The notes beneath the pieces are model-generated. The model had not been told where the DNA came from. It saw nothing but the letters and a program-made list of their open reading frames with translations, and did not search any database. A DNA stretch of 42,368 nucleotides from Eubacteriales bacterium (GTDB lineage Bacteria; Bacillota; Clostridia; Oscillospirales; CAG-382), in contig JAQWDK010000017.1 in the NCBI GenBank assembly GCA_028705495.1, positions 1 to 42,368 of the forward strand, written 5' to 3'. Both the position numbers and the translations under genes were made by a program. This document shows, in pieces, positions 25,934 to 34,080 of this stretch. Position 1 is the stretch's first letter. Every line of letters starts with the position of its first letter.

Positions 25934-26143
25934 TTAAGCTTCTGCGCTTGCGTCTTCGCTAACTTCTACGCTAACTTCGGTGCTTACTTCATTGCTAACT
26001 TCATTGCTTTCGGTTGCGCTTGTAGCTGTACTAACTGTAGAAACGGTCTTACTTGTAGTGTTGGAAGTGTTTTTATTGTCTTCACAAGCAACAAGAGCGA
26101 CGCTCATAAGTAGTACAAGCATAAATGCTAGAACTTTTTTCAT
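25934..26143 (-). CDS. Small Ser/Thr/Glu-rich lipoprotein
   Basis: A 69-residue predicted lipoprotein of unknown function. The signal sequence MKKVLAFMLVLLMSVALVAC ends in a lipobox (Cys20). The remaining 49 residues are low-complexity: Ser, Thr, Val and Glu with repeated E-V-S units (NEVSTEVSVEVSEDA), and look unfolded. No domain can be named. The coding sequence contains direct repeats, so length variation between strains is likely. It faces the fur gene divergently across a 366-base AT-rich gap. Confidence 0.7.
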   Translation of the reverse strand: MKKVLAFMLVLLMSVALVACEDNKNTSNTTSKTVSTVSTATSATESNEVSNEVSTEVSVEVSEDASAEA

Positions 26144-26479
26144 CTTAAACTTACTCCTTCGATAGTTTTACGACACAGTATTTGTGAAATTCAAGTTAAA
26201 ATCACATAATACGGTTGTAGCCAATTATATCATAATGTAAAATATATGTATATGTTAAAAATGTTAAATTTATTTTAGCGCATTTTGGTGTATGATGTTT
26301 ATAATGACGAAAATATATCATAAAATATGGAATAAAATCCAATAATAACAATAAAAACAGTAATCATCATTGAATATAACAAATAGTTAACAATTAAAAA
26401 ATCTAATTATGGTATAATATCTTCAAGAAAACAATTCGGACACGCCGACTGACGCTATAATTTTCACCGAGGTAAACGC
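26144..26479. other. AT-rich intergenic region before the Fur/PerR gene
   Basis: This gap should hold the divergent promoters of the lipoprotein and the Fur-family gene. On the plus strand there is a good -10 (TATAAT at 26413-26418) but no good -35 at the right distance. No clear inverted repeat of the Fur or PerR box type was found by eye. No coding sequence is supported apart from the short ORF that begins at 26480. Confidence 0.4.
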
Positions 26480-26584
26480 ATGTCTATTATACAGTGGTTG
26501 GGTAAGATAAATGAATTATTCGAAACAAAGAGAACTTATCTACAACGAAATAAAAAAATCGGTATCCCATCCGTCTGCTTCTGA
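26480..26584 (+). CDS. Possible 34-codon upstream ORF overlapping the Fur/PerR start
   Basis: ATG 26480 has a better ribosome site (GAGG, seven bases upstream) than the fur gene itself. It reads MSIIQWLGKINELFETK and onward in another frame, stopping at 26584 inside fur. It could couple or attenuate translation of the regulator, or could be chance. Confidence 0.3.
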   Translation: MSIIQWLGKINELFETKRTYLQRNKKIGIPSVCF

Positions 26585-26897
26585 GATTTATAGCCATCTG
26601 AAGTCTGAAAACCCCTCGCTTAGCCTTGGTACGGTCTATAGAAATCTCAAGTTGCTATCGGAGGATAAGAGAATTACAAAACTCAGCTCACCAAACAAGC
26701 CTGACAGATTCGATGGTCGCACGGTAGAGCATTACCATTACTATTGCACACAGTGCAGCGGGGTATTCGATGCTGATGATATTTCGCCGGATGAAATCAA
26801 AAAAATAATTCCTAAACAAAAACACCAGATAATCAGTTATGAGCTGAGTATCTACTGTATATGCGAGAACTGTTTAACTAATGAAACGAGTTGCTAA
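26511..26897 (+). CDS. Fur-family transcriptional regulator, probably PerR-like
   Basis: A 128-residue metal-dependent repressor. The N-terminal winged helix reads SKQRELIYNEIKKSVSHPSASEIYSHLK, SLGTVYRNLKLLSE. The dimer and metal region has RFDGRTVEHYHYYCTQCSGVFD and ends with a second cysteine pair (CICENC), giving the structural Cys4 zinc site. A rubrerythrin gene follows 64 bases later, so peroxide sensing (PerR type) is the best inference over iron control. The start matches family N termini, though its own ribosome site is weak. Confidence 0.88.
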   Translation: MNYSKQRELIYNEIKKSVSHPSASEIYSHLKSENPSLSLGTVYRNLKLLSEDKRITKLSSPNKPDRFDGRTVEHYHYYCTQCSGVFDADDISPDEIKKIIPKQKHQIISYELSIYCICENCLTNETSC

Positions 26898-26961
26898 AAG
26901 CCTCTAATCTAAATCAGAGATGAGCGCATAAAAATAAAAAAAGAAAGATAAGGAGAAAGCT

Positions 26962-27507
26962 ATGAAAGATTTAAAAGGCACAAGAACAGAGAAAAACCTT
27001 TGGGATGCTTTTGCAGGCGAATCAAAAGCACGCAACAAGTATACTTACTACGCTTCAAAAGCAAAGAAAGAGGGCTATGAACAAATTGCTGCTCTCTTTA
27101 CAGAAACAGCGAACAACGAGAAGGAACACGCAAAAATCTGGTTTAAACTACTCCAAGAAGGCGGAGAAGTCGCTGACACAGCCACTAACCTCAAGGACGC
27201 TGCTGCTGGTGAACATTATGAGTGGACAGATATGTATGCAAACTTTGCTAAAGTAGCTCACGAGGAAGGTTTCTCAAAGATCGCGTATCTGTTTGAGGAA
27301 GTTGCAAAGATTGAAAAGGCACATGAGGAAAGATATCTCAAGCTGCTTGAAAATGTTGAAGGCGGTTTGGTTTTCAGCAAGGACGGCGACGCAATCTGGC
27401 AGTGCATAAACTGCGGACATATTGTTGTAGGCAAGCAAGCACCGAAGATCTGTCCTGTTTGCGCACACCCACAGTCTTATTTCCAGGTCGAAGCAAAAAA
27501 TTATTAA
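26962..27507 (+). CDS. rbr: Rubrerythrin (peroxide-reducing diiron protein)
   Basis: A 181-residue protein of anaerobes that reduces hydrogen peroxide. The diiron four-helix domain has the two E-x-x-H motifs (NNEKEHAK and KIEKAHEER) with paired glutamates (GESKARNKY). The C-terminal rubredoxin domain has C-x-x-C pairs (CINCGH and CPVCAH). AAGGAGAAAGC lies before the ATG. It lies just downstream of the PerR-like gene and is probably its target. No missing ligand is seen. Confidence 0.96.
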   Translation: MKDLKGTRTEKNLWDAFAGESKARNKYTYYASKAKKEGYEQIAALFTETANNEKEHAKIWFKLLQEGGEVADTATNLKDAAAGEHYEWTDMYANFAKVAHEEGFSKIAYLFEEVAKIEKAHEERYLKLLENVEGGLVFSKDGDAIWQCINCGHIVVGKQAPKICPVCAHPQSYFQVEAKNY

Positions 27508-27517
27508 ATTTTAAAAT

Positions 27518-27560
27518 GAGTTTGCTCCGCTTCGATTCTGTTGAAGTGGAGTAAACTTAT
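27518..27560 (+). terminator. Probable terminator after rubrerythrin
   Basis: A 15-base stem with small imperfections (core GCTCCGCTTC / GAAGTGGAGT) and a 9-base loop, followed by a short TTATTTCT tail. The tail is weaker than usual. Confidence 0.6.
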
Positions 27561-27650
27561 TTCTAGTATAAATAATGCTTGAAGGGCATAATATTAACAC
27601 GAACAATTAAGAAAAAATATATGAACCGTCAATAGGAAAGAGGGGTGGAA

Positions 27651-28166
27651 ATGGGCAGGAATTTCATAAATTGTGTTATATATTTATCTTTTTGTGGCAT
27701 ACTCAGCAATGTTATCGGTGAAATGCTGCCTCGCACGAAATTTAATAGCGAAAAACAGCCATATGCACCGCGAAAATGGGAAAACGGCGGAGAATACTAC
27801 GAGAGATTCAATATCCGGCAGTGGAAGGATAAGCTTCCGGATATGAGTAAAATAAAAAGAAAAATGACACCGAAAAGATTGAAGGGTAAAGTGAACCGAT
27901 ATTCGCTGGAGAGATTGGTTCAAGAAACCTGCGTCGCTGAAAGGGTACACAGGGCGCTAATCACAGTCGGATTCGGCTGTTTATGGATCTATCCTGACGG
28001 TGGTATGTTTGTTGCTATTATATGGAGCATAGGACAGTTGCCTTATATTATGATACAAAGGTATAATAGACCTCGTTTGAAAAGAGTTGCCCAAAGACTG
28101 GGATCAAACGATATTGTATCGAATAAAACAACAAGTATACAAGTAAGCAGGAAAAATATCGATTAG
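27651..28166 (+). CDS. CrtO-like glycosyl-diaponeurosporenoate acyltransferase family membrane protein
   Basis: 171 residues with an N-terminal membrane segment and a second hydrophobic region near residue 105-140. The pattern YYERFNIRQWKDKLPDMSKI, then an ETCVAERVHRA helix and a final RYNRPRL matches the family named for Staphylococcus CrtO. In clostridia without carotenoids the real substrate is unknown; an acyl transfer to a membrane lipid or glycolipid is plausible. The ATG at 27651 is preferred over a GTG at 27645 because AGAGGGG lies five bases before it. No carotenoid genes are in the window. Confidence 0.6.
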   Translation: MGRNFINCVIYLSFCGILSNVIGEMLPRTKFNSEKQPYAPRKWENGGEYYERFNIRQWKDKLPDMSKIKRKMTPKRLKGKVNRYSLERLVQETCVAERVHRALITVGFGCLWIYPDGGMFVAIIWSIGQLPYIMIQRYNRPRLKRVAQRLGSNDIVSNKTTSIQVSRKNID

Positions 28167-28178
28167 ATTGAAAAGATA

Positions 28179-28213
28179 CCCCGAACTTCAAAAAATGAAG
28201 TGCGGGGATTTTT
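28179..28213 (+). terminator. Terminator after the CrtO-like gene
   Basis: Stem CCCCGAACTTCA / TGAAGTGCGGGG (one mismatch), loop A5, then ATTTTTGC. The bases before it (GATTGAAAAGATA) resemble half of the dispersed palindrome element. Confidence 0.8.
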
Positions 28214-28221
28214 GCTTTTGA

Positions 28222-28767
28222 TTAGATTTCGTATACTTCGGGTTTTAGCACACCGATATACGGCAAATTTCTGTAGTCCTCAGCGTAGTCAAGTCCGTAT
28301 CCGACAACAAACTCGTCCGGTATCACAAAGCCACGGTATTTAAGCTGAACTTCGGATTTACGGCGTGAGGGCTTGTCCAGCAGTGTGCAGACCGCGATAC
28401 TTTTGGGATTCCTCGCTCGGAGAACATCCACAAGATAGCTCAGCGTAACACCGCTGTCAAGGATATCTTCGATTATCAGCACATCCTTACCGTCGATTGG
28501 TTCTCTAAGGTCCATAAGTATTCTGACTTGACCGGATGTTTTTGTAGATGCTCCATAAGATGAAACACACATAAAGTCGATTTTAGTATTTATATTCATC
28601 GCACGCATTAAGTCAGACATAAAGACCATGGAGCCCTTGAGCACACCGACCATAAGAAGATCGCTTTTTTCATAATCAATGCTGATCTGCTTTGCAATTT
28701 CACTGATTTTATCTTTTATTTGTTCCTCAGATATAAGTATCGAGGCGATATTACTCTCTAAATTCAT
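28222..28767 (-). CDS. hpt: Hypoxanthine phosphoribosyltransferase
   Basis: A purine salvage enzyme that joins hypoxanthine (and often guanine) to PRPP. The 181-residue protein has MVGVLKGSMVFMSDLMR, the SSYGASTKTSG flexible loop, the PRPP loop VLIIEDILDSGVT and the VGYGLDYAEDYRNLPYIGVL end. It is divergently placed to a PRPP synthetase gene, which makes its co-substrate. Confidence 0.96.
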   Translation of the reverse strand: MNLESNIASILISEEQIKDKISEIAKQISIDYEKSDLLMVGVLKGSMVFMSDLMRAMNINTKIDFMCVSSYGASTKTSGQVRILMDLREPIDGKDVLIIEDILDSGVTLSYLVDVLRARNPKSIAVCTLLDKPSRRKSEVQLKYRGFVIPDEFVVGYGLDYAEDYRNLPYIGVLKPEVYEI

Positions 28768-28803
28768 CTTTTGCGTTCCCTTTCAGATTTCGTTATACTA
28801 AAA

Positions 28804-28832
28804 ATAATAGCATAAATCGGCTATAAAGGCAA
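28804..28832 (-). promoter_or_regulatory. Probable promoter of hpt
   Basis: On the minus strand: TTGCCT (28832-28827), a 17-base spacer and TATTAT (28809-28804). It is a reasonable sigma-A match 37 bases before the start codon. Confidence 0.55.
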
Positions 28833-29056
28833 GAGAAATGAGAGCATTATTTAGTCCGGAAAATAATGTTAATCCCAAATGAGATCACTGCGTTTATTAG
28901 AATAATATTAATCAAGAGAGACACAAAATATTTAAAATATATGGAAAAATATCGGTATAAATGATATAATATCTTTAAGAGAAGGACACGTCAAAATCCA
29001 CGTCTATGATATAATATTTATGGTGAAGAATAATAAAAATTAATGGAGTAAATATT

Positions 29057-30148
29057 TTGAAAAATAATAATGATGTTGTACTCATACCTCTAAAGGGTAT
29101 GGAAGACTTTGCGAATATGATAAAGAACTACATGATTGAAATAGCGCCGAACCTCGAATGCCGGATTATATCTGTGGAGATACCAAGGTTCGCAACAGGT
29201 GATGCAAAAGCTGTACTGCAAAATTCGGTACGAGGCAAGGATGTCTTTGTACTTGTGGATGTCGGATTCTACGATTGTGAATTTAGACTATTTGACAAAC
29301 AAAGTTATATGTCCCCCGACGACCATTTTCAAGATTTAGTACGCGCGATTTCTGCAATTGGCGGTAAGGCGGCAAGGGTGAATGTTGTGTCACCACTTCT
29401 TTATGCTGCTCGTCAGGATAGACGATTTGCAAGGGAATCACTCGACTGCGCTGTTGCACTGCAGCATCTTGAAAGTATCGGTGTTGCGAATGTCATGGCA
29501 TTTGATGTCCACGATGACAGGGTGATGAACGCTACTCCTTTTATGGGATTCGACAAACTAATGCCTACTTATCAGATGATAAAGGCTCTTCGCAAAAACT
29601 TCCCGGATATTATTTACGACGAAAATCATCTGGCAGTCGTAAGCCCGGACTTCGGAGGTATCAGCCGAAACTATATTTATGCAAATGAGCTAAACATAGA
29701 TATGGGTGTGTTTTATAAGAGAAGAAGCACCTCAAAATTTAAAGATGGAAAATATGATGTTGAGGTACATAAATATATAGGACCTGAGCTTGACGGACTT
29801 GACGTTCTTATTGCTGACGATATAATTGCATCAGGTGATACAATTCTCGACACAGCTAAGAAAGTTAAGGAGTACGGCGCAAAAAGGGTATTCCTTGCGG
29901 TTACCTTTGGTTTCTTTACAAACGGTCTTGATGGGTTCTCGGAAGCCTATAAAAACGGTATTATTGACGCTGTGCTGATTACTAATGCAACATACAGACG
30001 ACCGGAGCTATTAGCCTGTGAGTGGTATAAAGAAGTTGACATAATAAAATACACAGCATATTATATCTACTGCGTTACAACGGGTGAATCCATAGCAGCG
30101 ATAATTGATTCACATCAAAGAATACAGAGTCTTTTTGAAGGTAATTAG
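29057..30148 (+). CDS. prs: Ribose-phosphate pyrophosphokinase, divergent clostridial type
   Basis: Makes PRPP from ribose 5-phosphate and ATP. It is 363 residues, longer than the standard 315. It keeps SPLLYAARQDRRFARESLDCAVALQHLESIGV (the ATP and ribose region), MAFDVHDDR, PDFGGISRNYIYAN, the KRR catalytic flexible loop and the PRPP loop LIADDIIASGDTILDTA. The loop differs from the classic VDDIIDTAGT, which marks the divergent clostridial branch. The start is TTG 29057, with GGAG eight bases upstream. cotH begins two bases after its stop. Confidence 0.85.
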   Translation: MKNNNDVVLIPLKGMEDFANMIKNYMIEIAPNLECRIISVEIPRFATGDAKAVLQNSVRGKDVFVLVDVGFYDCEFRLFDKQSYMSPDDHFQDLVRAISAIGGKAARVNVVSPLLYAARQDRRFARESLDCAVALQHLESIGVANVMAFDVHDDRVMNATPFMGFDKLMPTYQMIKALRKNFPDIIYDENHLAVVSPDFGGISRNYIYANELNIDMGVFYKRRSTSKFKDGKYDVEVHKYIGPELDGLDVLIADDIIASGDTILDTAKKVKEYGAKRVFLAVTFGFFTNGLDGFSEAYKNGIIDAVLITNATYRRPELLACEWYKEVDIIKYTAYYIYCVTTGESIAAIIDSHQRIQSLFEGN

Positions 30149-30150
30149 GG

Positions 30151-32202
30151 ATGAAAATTATAAACAGCCGGAAAAAGGTTTACATAATCATTTACATTGC
30201 TATTTTAACTCTGACCTTATTTTCTTCATGCGAAAAGCAAGATGATATATCACAGGATATATCAGAAGCATCAGCTGAGGAAAGTGTTGTTGTCGTAAAA
30301 TACCTCGATATTATAAGCCGCGGCTGTTCCTACACAGTTAATTCTCCACCAGCTGACAATTATCCTGACAACGACAACAGCGAGCTAACTGATGGGCTAT
30401 ATTCGTCAAGCGGAAGCTTTAATGATAGTGCATTTGCAGGCTGGTTAAACAAGCCTCCAATTGTGACGGTTGATTTAGGTAGCGCTTATGACGAACTTAT
30501 ACTTTTTGAAGCAGGTTACCTCAGTACAGATGAAGCAGGAATTCTACCACCTTCATCAATTTCTGTTGAGGTTTCATTAGATGGGCAGAATTGGGATGAT
30601 CTTGGTAAAGCCACTCTTCCAGCCTATATTTTTCAAACAGCGCAAAAAGCGAAACTGAAGCTATCATCCCCAGTTGCCGGTAGGTATGTAAGGTTCACAT
30701 ACGAAGGGGAGGGTCATTGGATATTCCTCGATGAAGTCAGCGTTTCTGCGAATCTAGTAAGTGATGGAACTTCGTTTTCGACGGTTACACTTAGAAAAGA
30801 AGATAACCCAAACTTGCCGATTGATTTTAACTTTACAATAAATAATGCTTCACGATCAATAAAAAGCGATATACCATATATTTTCCCAAAAGACACAGAG
30901 CTATTTTTTACACTAACCCATAACGGAGATGCAGTTAAAAATGGCGATACAATTCTTTCAGAAAGTGAAGGGTTTATTTATTCACGCTCTAATAAGCTGA
31001 CTATTATCAGTAAAGACGGTTATGAAAAAAATTATAAAGTCGATTTAGGAGCGGAAAACTATGGATTGCCCATCGTTAACATTACCACCAGTGGTGGCGC
31101 TAATGTAAGCGAAACCACTGAATATACAGTGGGCAGCGTAACGGTTCTTTCACCCGATGGGAACAATCTATATGATATCCCTATGCAAATACGCGTCAGA
31201 GGCAACTCAACAAGAGGACACCCCAAAAAAGCATACCGTTTGAAACTTGATGAAAGCGAAAATGTGCTTAGAATGGGGAGCGCTAAAAACTGGGTACTTC
31301 TCGCAAACCATTCCGATAAATCACTCCTCAGAAACATCACAGCGTTCAAGCTTGCAAGGATGTTTGACGACCTTGAGTTTACACCAGATGCTGAACCATG
31401 TGAAGTGTACCTTAACGGTCAGTACATAGGGCTTTACACAATCGGCGACCATATTCAAGCGCATGAAAACCGCGTTGCCATTGAAACAGACAACGCGGAG
31501 GTGGATACGGGTTATTTTCTTGAATGTGATGTTAGATCAGCGGAGGAAAACCGTCCATACTTCGATGTTTCCGGCATGTTGTTTTCTCTTTTAAGCCCCG
31601 AAGTCGCTACAAGCGAACAAGTATCATACATAAACGAATATATCAGAAATATAGATGATCTTCTTAGAAAACGCGATGAGAGCGTCTGGGAATACCTTGA
31701 CATGAACAGCTGCGTCGATTGGCTTCTTGCAAAAGAAATTTGCGGAGCTACAGGTATGGGTTTTGACGCATACATGTACAAGGATAAAGGCGAAAAGCTT
31801 AAATTCGGACCTGTTTGGGACTACGACCTCGCATTCGGCAACGCTGATTTCGGAGAAGCTGACAGGTACGACAGGTTTTACTTAGGTGGTCAGTGGATGA
31901 TATTATGGCTTGAGTATGATTCCTTCAGGGAAGAGTTCTTCAAAGAATGGGAAAAGGCAAAATCAGAATATATTCCAAAGCTGATTGAAGGCCTTTGGGA
32001 GGATTATGAACAGCTGTCAGATGCTGCAAACCACAATTTTCGTAGATGGAATATCCTAAGCACCTATGTTTGGCCAAACCCTGAGCTTGTTATGAATGCT
32101 AACACATTCAAGAAGCAGGTCGAGCATGTCGAATGGTATATCACAAATCACACCGAATGGATGGACGGGGAATATAAGAGAAAATACGGCTACGGTAGCT
32201 GA
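30151..32202 (+). CDS. CotH-family lipoprotein with an F5/8-type (discoidin-like) domain
   Basis: A 683-residue surface lipoprotein. Its signal sequence ends LTLFSSC (lipobox). Residues about 55-200 form a discoidin-like fold (VTVDLGSAYDEL, SVEVSLDGQNWDDLGKA, GRYVRFTYEGEGHW). A beta-sandwich linker follows. From about residue 320 comes a CotH kinase domain with RVRGNSTRGHPKKAYRLKLD, NWVLLANHSDKSLLRN, YLNGQYIGLYTIGDHI and the VWDYDLAFGN metal motif. CotH proteins are atypical protein kinases, first known from the spore coat; many clostridial members are extracellular. It abuts prs, an unusual partner. Confidence 0.85.
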   Translation: MKIINSRKKVYIIIYIAILTLTLFSSCEKQDDISQDISEASAEESVVVVKYLDIISRGCSYTVNSPPADNYPDNDNSELTDGLYSSSGSFNDSAFAGWLNKPPIVTVDLGSAYDELILFEAGYLSTDEAGILPPSSISVEVSLDGQNWDDLGKATLPAYIFQTAQKAKLKLSSPVAGRYVRFTYEGEGHWIFLDEVSVSANLVSDGTSFSTVTLRKEDNPNLPIDFNFTINNASRSIKSDIPYIFPKDTELFFTLTHNGDAVKNGDTILSESEGFIYSRSNKLTIISKDGYEKNYKVDLGAENYGLPIVNITTSGGANVSETTEYTVGSVTVLSPDGNNLYDIPMQIRVRGNSTRGHPKKAYRLKLDESENVLRMGSAKNWVLLANHSDKSLLRNITAFKLARMFDDLEFTPDAEPCEVYLNGQYIGLYTIGDHIQAHENRVAIETDNAEVDTGYFLECDVRSAEENRPYFDVSGMLFSLLSPEVATSEQVSYINEYIRNIDDLLRKRDESVWEYLDMNSCVDWLLAKEICGATGMGFDAYMYKDKGEKLKFGPVWDYDLAFGNADFGEADRYDRFYLGGQWMILWLEYDSFREEFFKEWEKAKSEYIPKLIEGLWEDYEQLSDAANHNFRRWNILSTYVWPNPELVMNANTFKKQVEHVEWYITNHTEWMDGEYKRKYGYGS

Positions 32203-33933
32203 TTATCTAAGCTGATACGAATAAAGCTTCTTATACATACCGTTTTCATTCACAAGCAGTTCTTCGTGCGAACCTTTTTCGATGATGCCGTCACTTGTGA
32301 TAACAACAATTTCATCAGCGTTTCTAACGGTTGAGAGCCTGTGAGCGACTACAATAACAGTTCTGCCTTCAGAAAGCCTTTCGAGTGCCGCTTGTATCTG
32401 CATTTCGGTAGTGTTGTCAAGCGCGCTCGTCGCTTCGTCGAGAATAAGAATGTTCGGATTTTTCAAGAAAACCCTCGCGATTGATACCCTCTGTTTTTGC
32501 CCGCCTGAAAGTTTTACACCTCGTTCGCCGACGCTTGTGTCATAGCCTTTAGGCAAGGACATGATAAAGTCGTGTATATTGGCGTTCTTTGCTGCTTCAA
32601 TAATTCTATCATCGCTTGCGTCGATATCGCCGTAAGCGATGTTTTCTTTTATCGTTCCGTTGAACAAGAACACATCCTGAGAAACAACACCGATATTTTT
32701 GCGCAGCGAATGGCGAGTCAGTTTTGTTATATCGAGACCATCTATCATAATCTTACCGTACTGTATTTCATAAAATCTCGGGATTAGGTTACAAATTGTG
32801 GTCTTACCGCCGCCTGATGGACCGACAAGTGCTACGGTCTTACCGGCAGGTATTGTCATTGAAAGGTTGCTGATGACTTCATTTTTGCTTCCGCCTTCTT
32901 CCGCCGAACTGTAGCTGAATGTAACATTATCAAACACAATTTCCGCTTTCGGTTCGACCAGCTCGATCGCATTGTCCGCTTCTTGTTCTGGTTCTATTGC
33001 CATCATCTCGAGAAATCTCTTAAATCCGGTCATACCTTCCTGGAGTTGTTCGAATAGGGCGACAAACCTATTTATCGGGGTCAAGAAAATATGGATATAA
33101 AGCAGAAATGCGGCGAATTCTCCGATGTCGATCTTACCGTTAAAGAAGAACAAACCGCCGGACAGCAAAACTACAAGGTAGAGAATATCAGTGAAAAACA
33201 CCATTCCGGAGTGGAAAATACCCATCTGGCGGTAAGCTGCGGAACGGAACACTTTAAAGAGCCCATTTTCTTTATCAAACTTTGCATTTTCATGATTCTC
33301 TGCGGTATAAGCACGGGAGACGCGTATTCCCGAAATTGCAGTCTCAATCTCTGCGTTTACTTCAGAAATTTGTTCACGGCTTTTTCTGAAAGCGCTGCTC
33401 ATTCCTCTTCTCATCTTTATTGCAAAGAAAATAATCAGTGGAATGACTGCGAAGATAATAAGCGTTAACTGGAGATTTATTGAGCTGAGTATGATAAATG
33501 ATCCGATTAAAAGGATTATCGAAATGAAGAGGTCTTCCGGAGCATGATGAGCAAGCTCGGACACCTCGAAAAGGTCATTTATCAGCCTTGAAGTGATAAC
33601 TCCGGTCTTCGTTTCGTCAAAGTATGCGAAGGGGGTCTTTTGCAGATGTCTGAATAAATCCCGCCTCATATCTGCTTGCATGCGTACGCCGACTATATGA
33701 CCATAGTAGGTGACAATATAATTTAGGAACAGTTTGACAACATAAATCAGAAAAAGAGCACCGGACCAAATAATAAGCATCCTCAAGTTGCGATCCGGGA
33801 CATAGTCGTTTATAATCAGCTTTGCTATATTAGGATAAAACAAATCGCAGAGTGCGATCAAAAGCGCGCAAAATAAGTCTAAGAAAAACAGCTTCTTATG
33901 CGGCTTGTAATAACTTATAAATTTTCGAAACAT
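32203..33933 (-). CDS. ABC exporter, fused membrane and ATPase domains
   Basis: A 576-residue half-transporter with six membrane helices in the first 310 residues and a C-terminal ATPase. Motifs are Walker A (VGPSGGGKTT), the Q loop, the signature LSGGQKQR, Walker B (ILILDEATSALD) and the H loop (VAHRLSTV). It is probably a homodimer exporting a lipid, drug or peptide; substrate not predictable. AGGAGG precedes the ATG. Its stop abuts the cotH stop on the other strand with no base between. Confidence 0.93.
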   Translation of the reverse strand: MFRKFISYYKPHKKLFFLDLFCALLIALCDLFYPNIAKLIINDYVPDRNLRMLIIWSGALFLIYVVKLFLNYIVTYYGHIVGVRMQADMRRDLFRHLQKTPFAYFDETKTGVITSRLINDLFEVSELAHHAPEDLFISIILLIGSFIILSSINLQLTLIIFAVIPLIIFFAIKMRRGMSSAFRKSREQISEVNAEIETAISGIRVSRAYTAENHENAKFDKENGLFKVFRSAAYRQMGIFHSGMVFFTDILYLVVLLSGGLFFFNGKIDIGEFAAFLLYIHIFLTPINRFVALFEQLQEGMTGFKRFLEMMAIEPEQEADNAIELVEPKAEIVFDNVTFSYSSAEEGGSKNEVISNLSMTIPAGKTVALVGPSGGGKTTICNLIPRFYEIQYGKIMIDGLDITKLTRHSLRKNIGVVSQDVFLFNGTIKENIAYGDIDASDDRIIEAAKNANIHDFIMSLPKGYDTSVGERGVKLSGGQKQRVSIARVFLKNPNILILDEATSALDNTTEMQIQAALERLSEGRTVIVVAHRLSTVRNADEIVVITSDGIIEKGSHEELLVNENGMYKKLYSYQLR

Positions 33934-33963
33934 CGGTTCCTCCTGTTTTCTGTTATTATAATT

Positions 33964-33992
33964 ATTTTATCATAAAGCACATTTTTAATCAA
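33964..33992 (-). promoter_or_regulatory. Probable promoter of the ABC exporter
   Basis: On the minus strand: TTGATT (33992-33987), a 17-base spacer and TAAAAT (33969-33964), about 30 bases before the start codon. Confidence 0.55.
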
Positions 33993-34000
33993 CTACAACC

Positions 34001-34040
34001 AAAAAGCACCATCGGTAAATTTATACCGGCGGTGCCTTTT
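34001..34040 (-). terminator. Terminator of the flotillin operon
   Basis: On the minus strand: a stem of GGCACC and GGTA paired with TACC and GGTGC (two internal mismatches), then TTTTT. It lies 40 bases after the flotillin stop. Confidence 0.8.
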
Positions 34041-34080
34041 GGTTAAGGGAATATAAGGGTTATGTGTTGTTAGTGAAATT

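Noticed and set aside
26144..26510. PerR or Fur box before the regulator
   Set aside because: AT-rich sequence gives partial matches only; no convincing inverted repeat was seen by eye.
28167..28182. Fourth copy of the dispersed palindrome
   Set aside because: Only half of the element is similar and the bases belong to a terminator; kept as a possible remnant, not counted as a copy.
28933..29030. Promoter of prs
   Set aside because: Two TATAAT sequences are present (28965-28970 and 29010-29015), but neither has an acceptable -35 at 16-18 bases.
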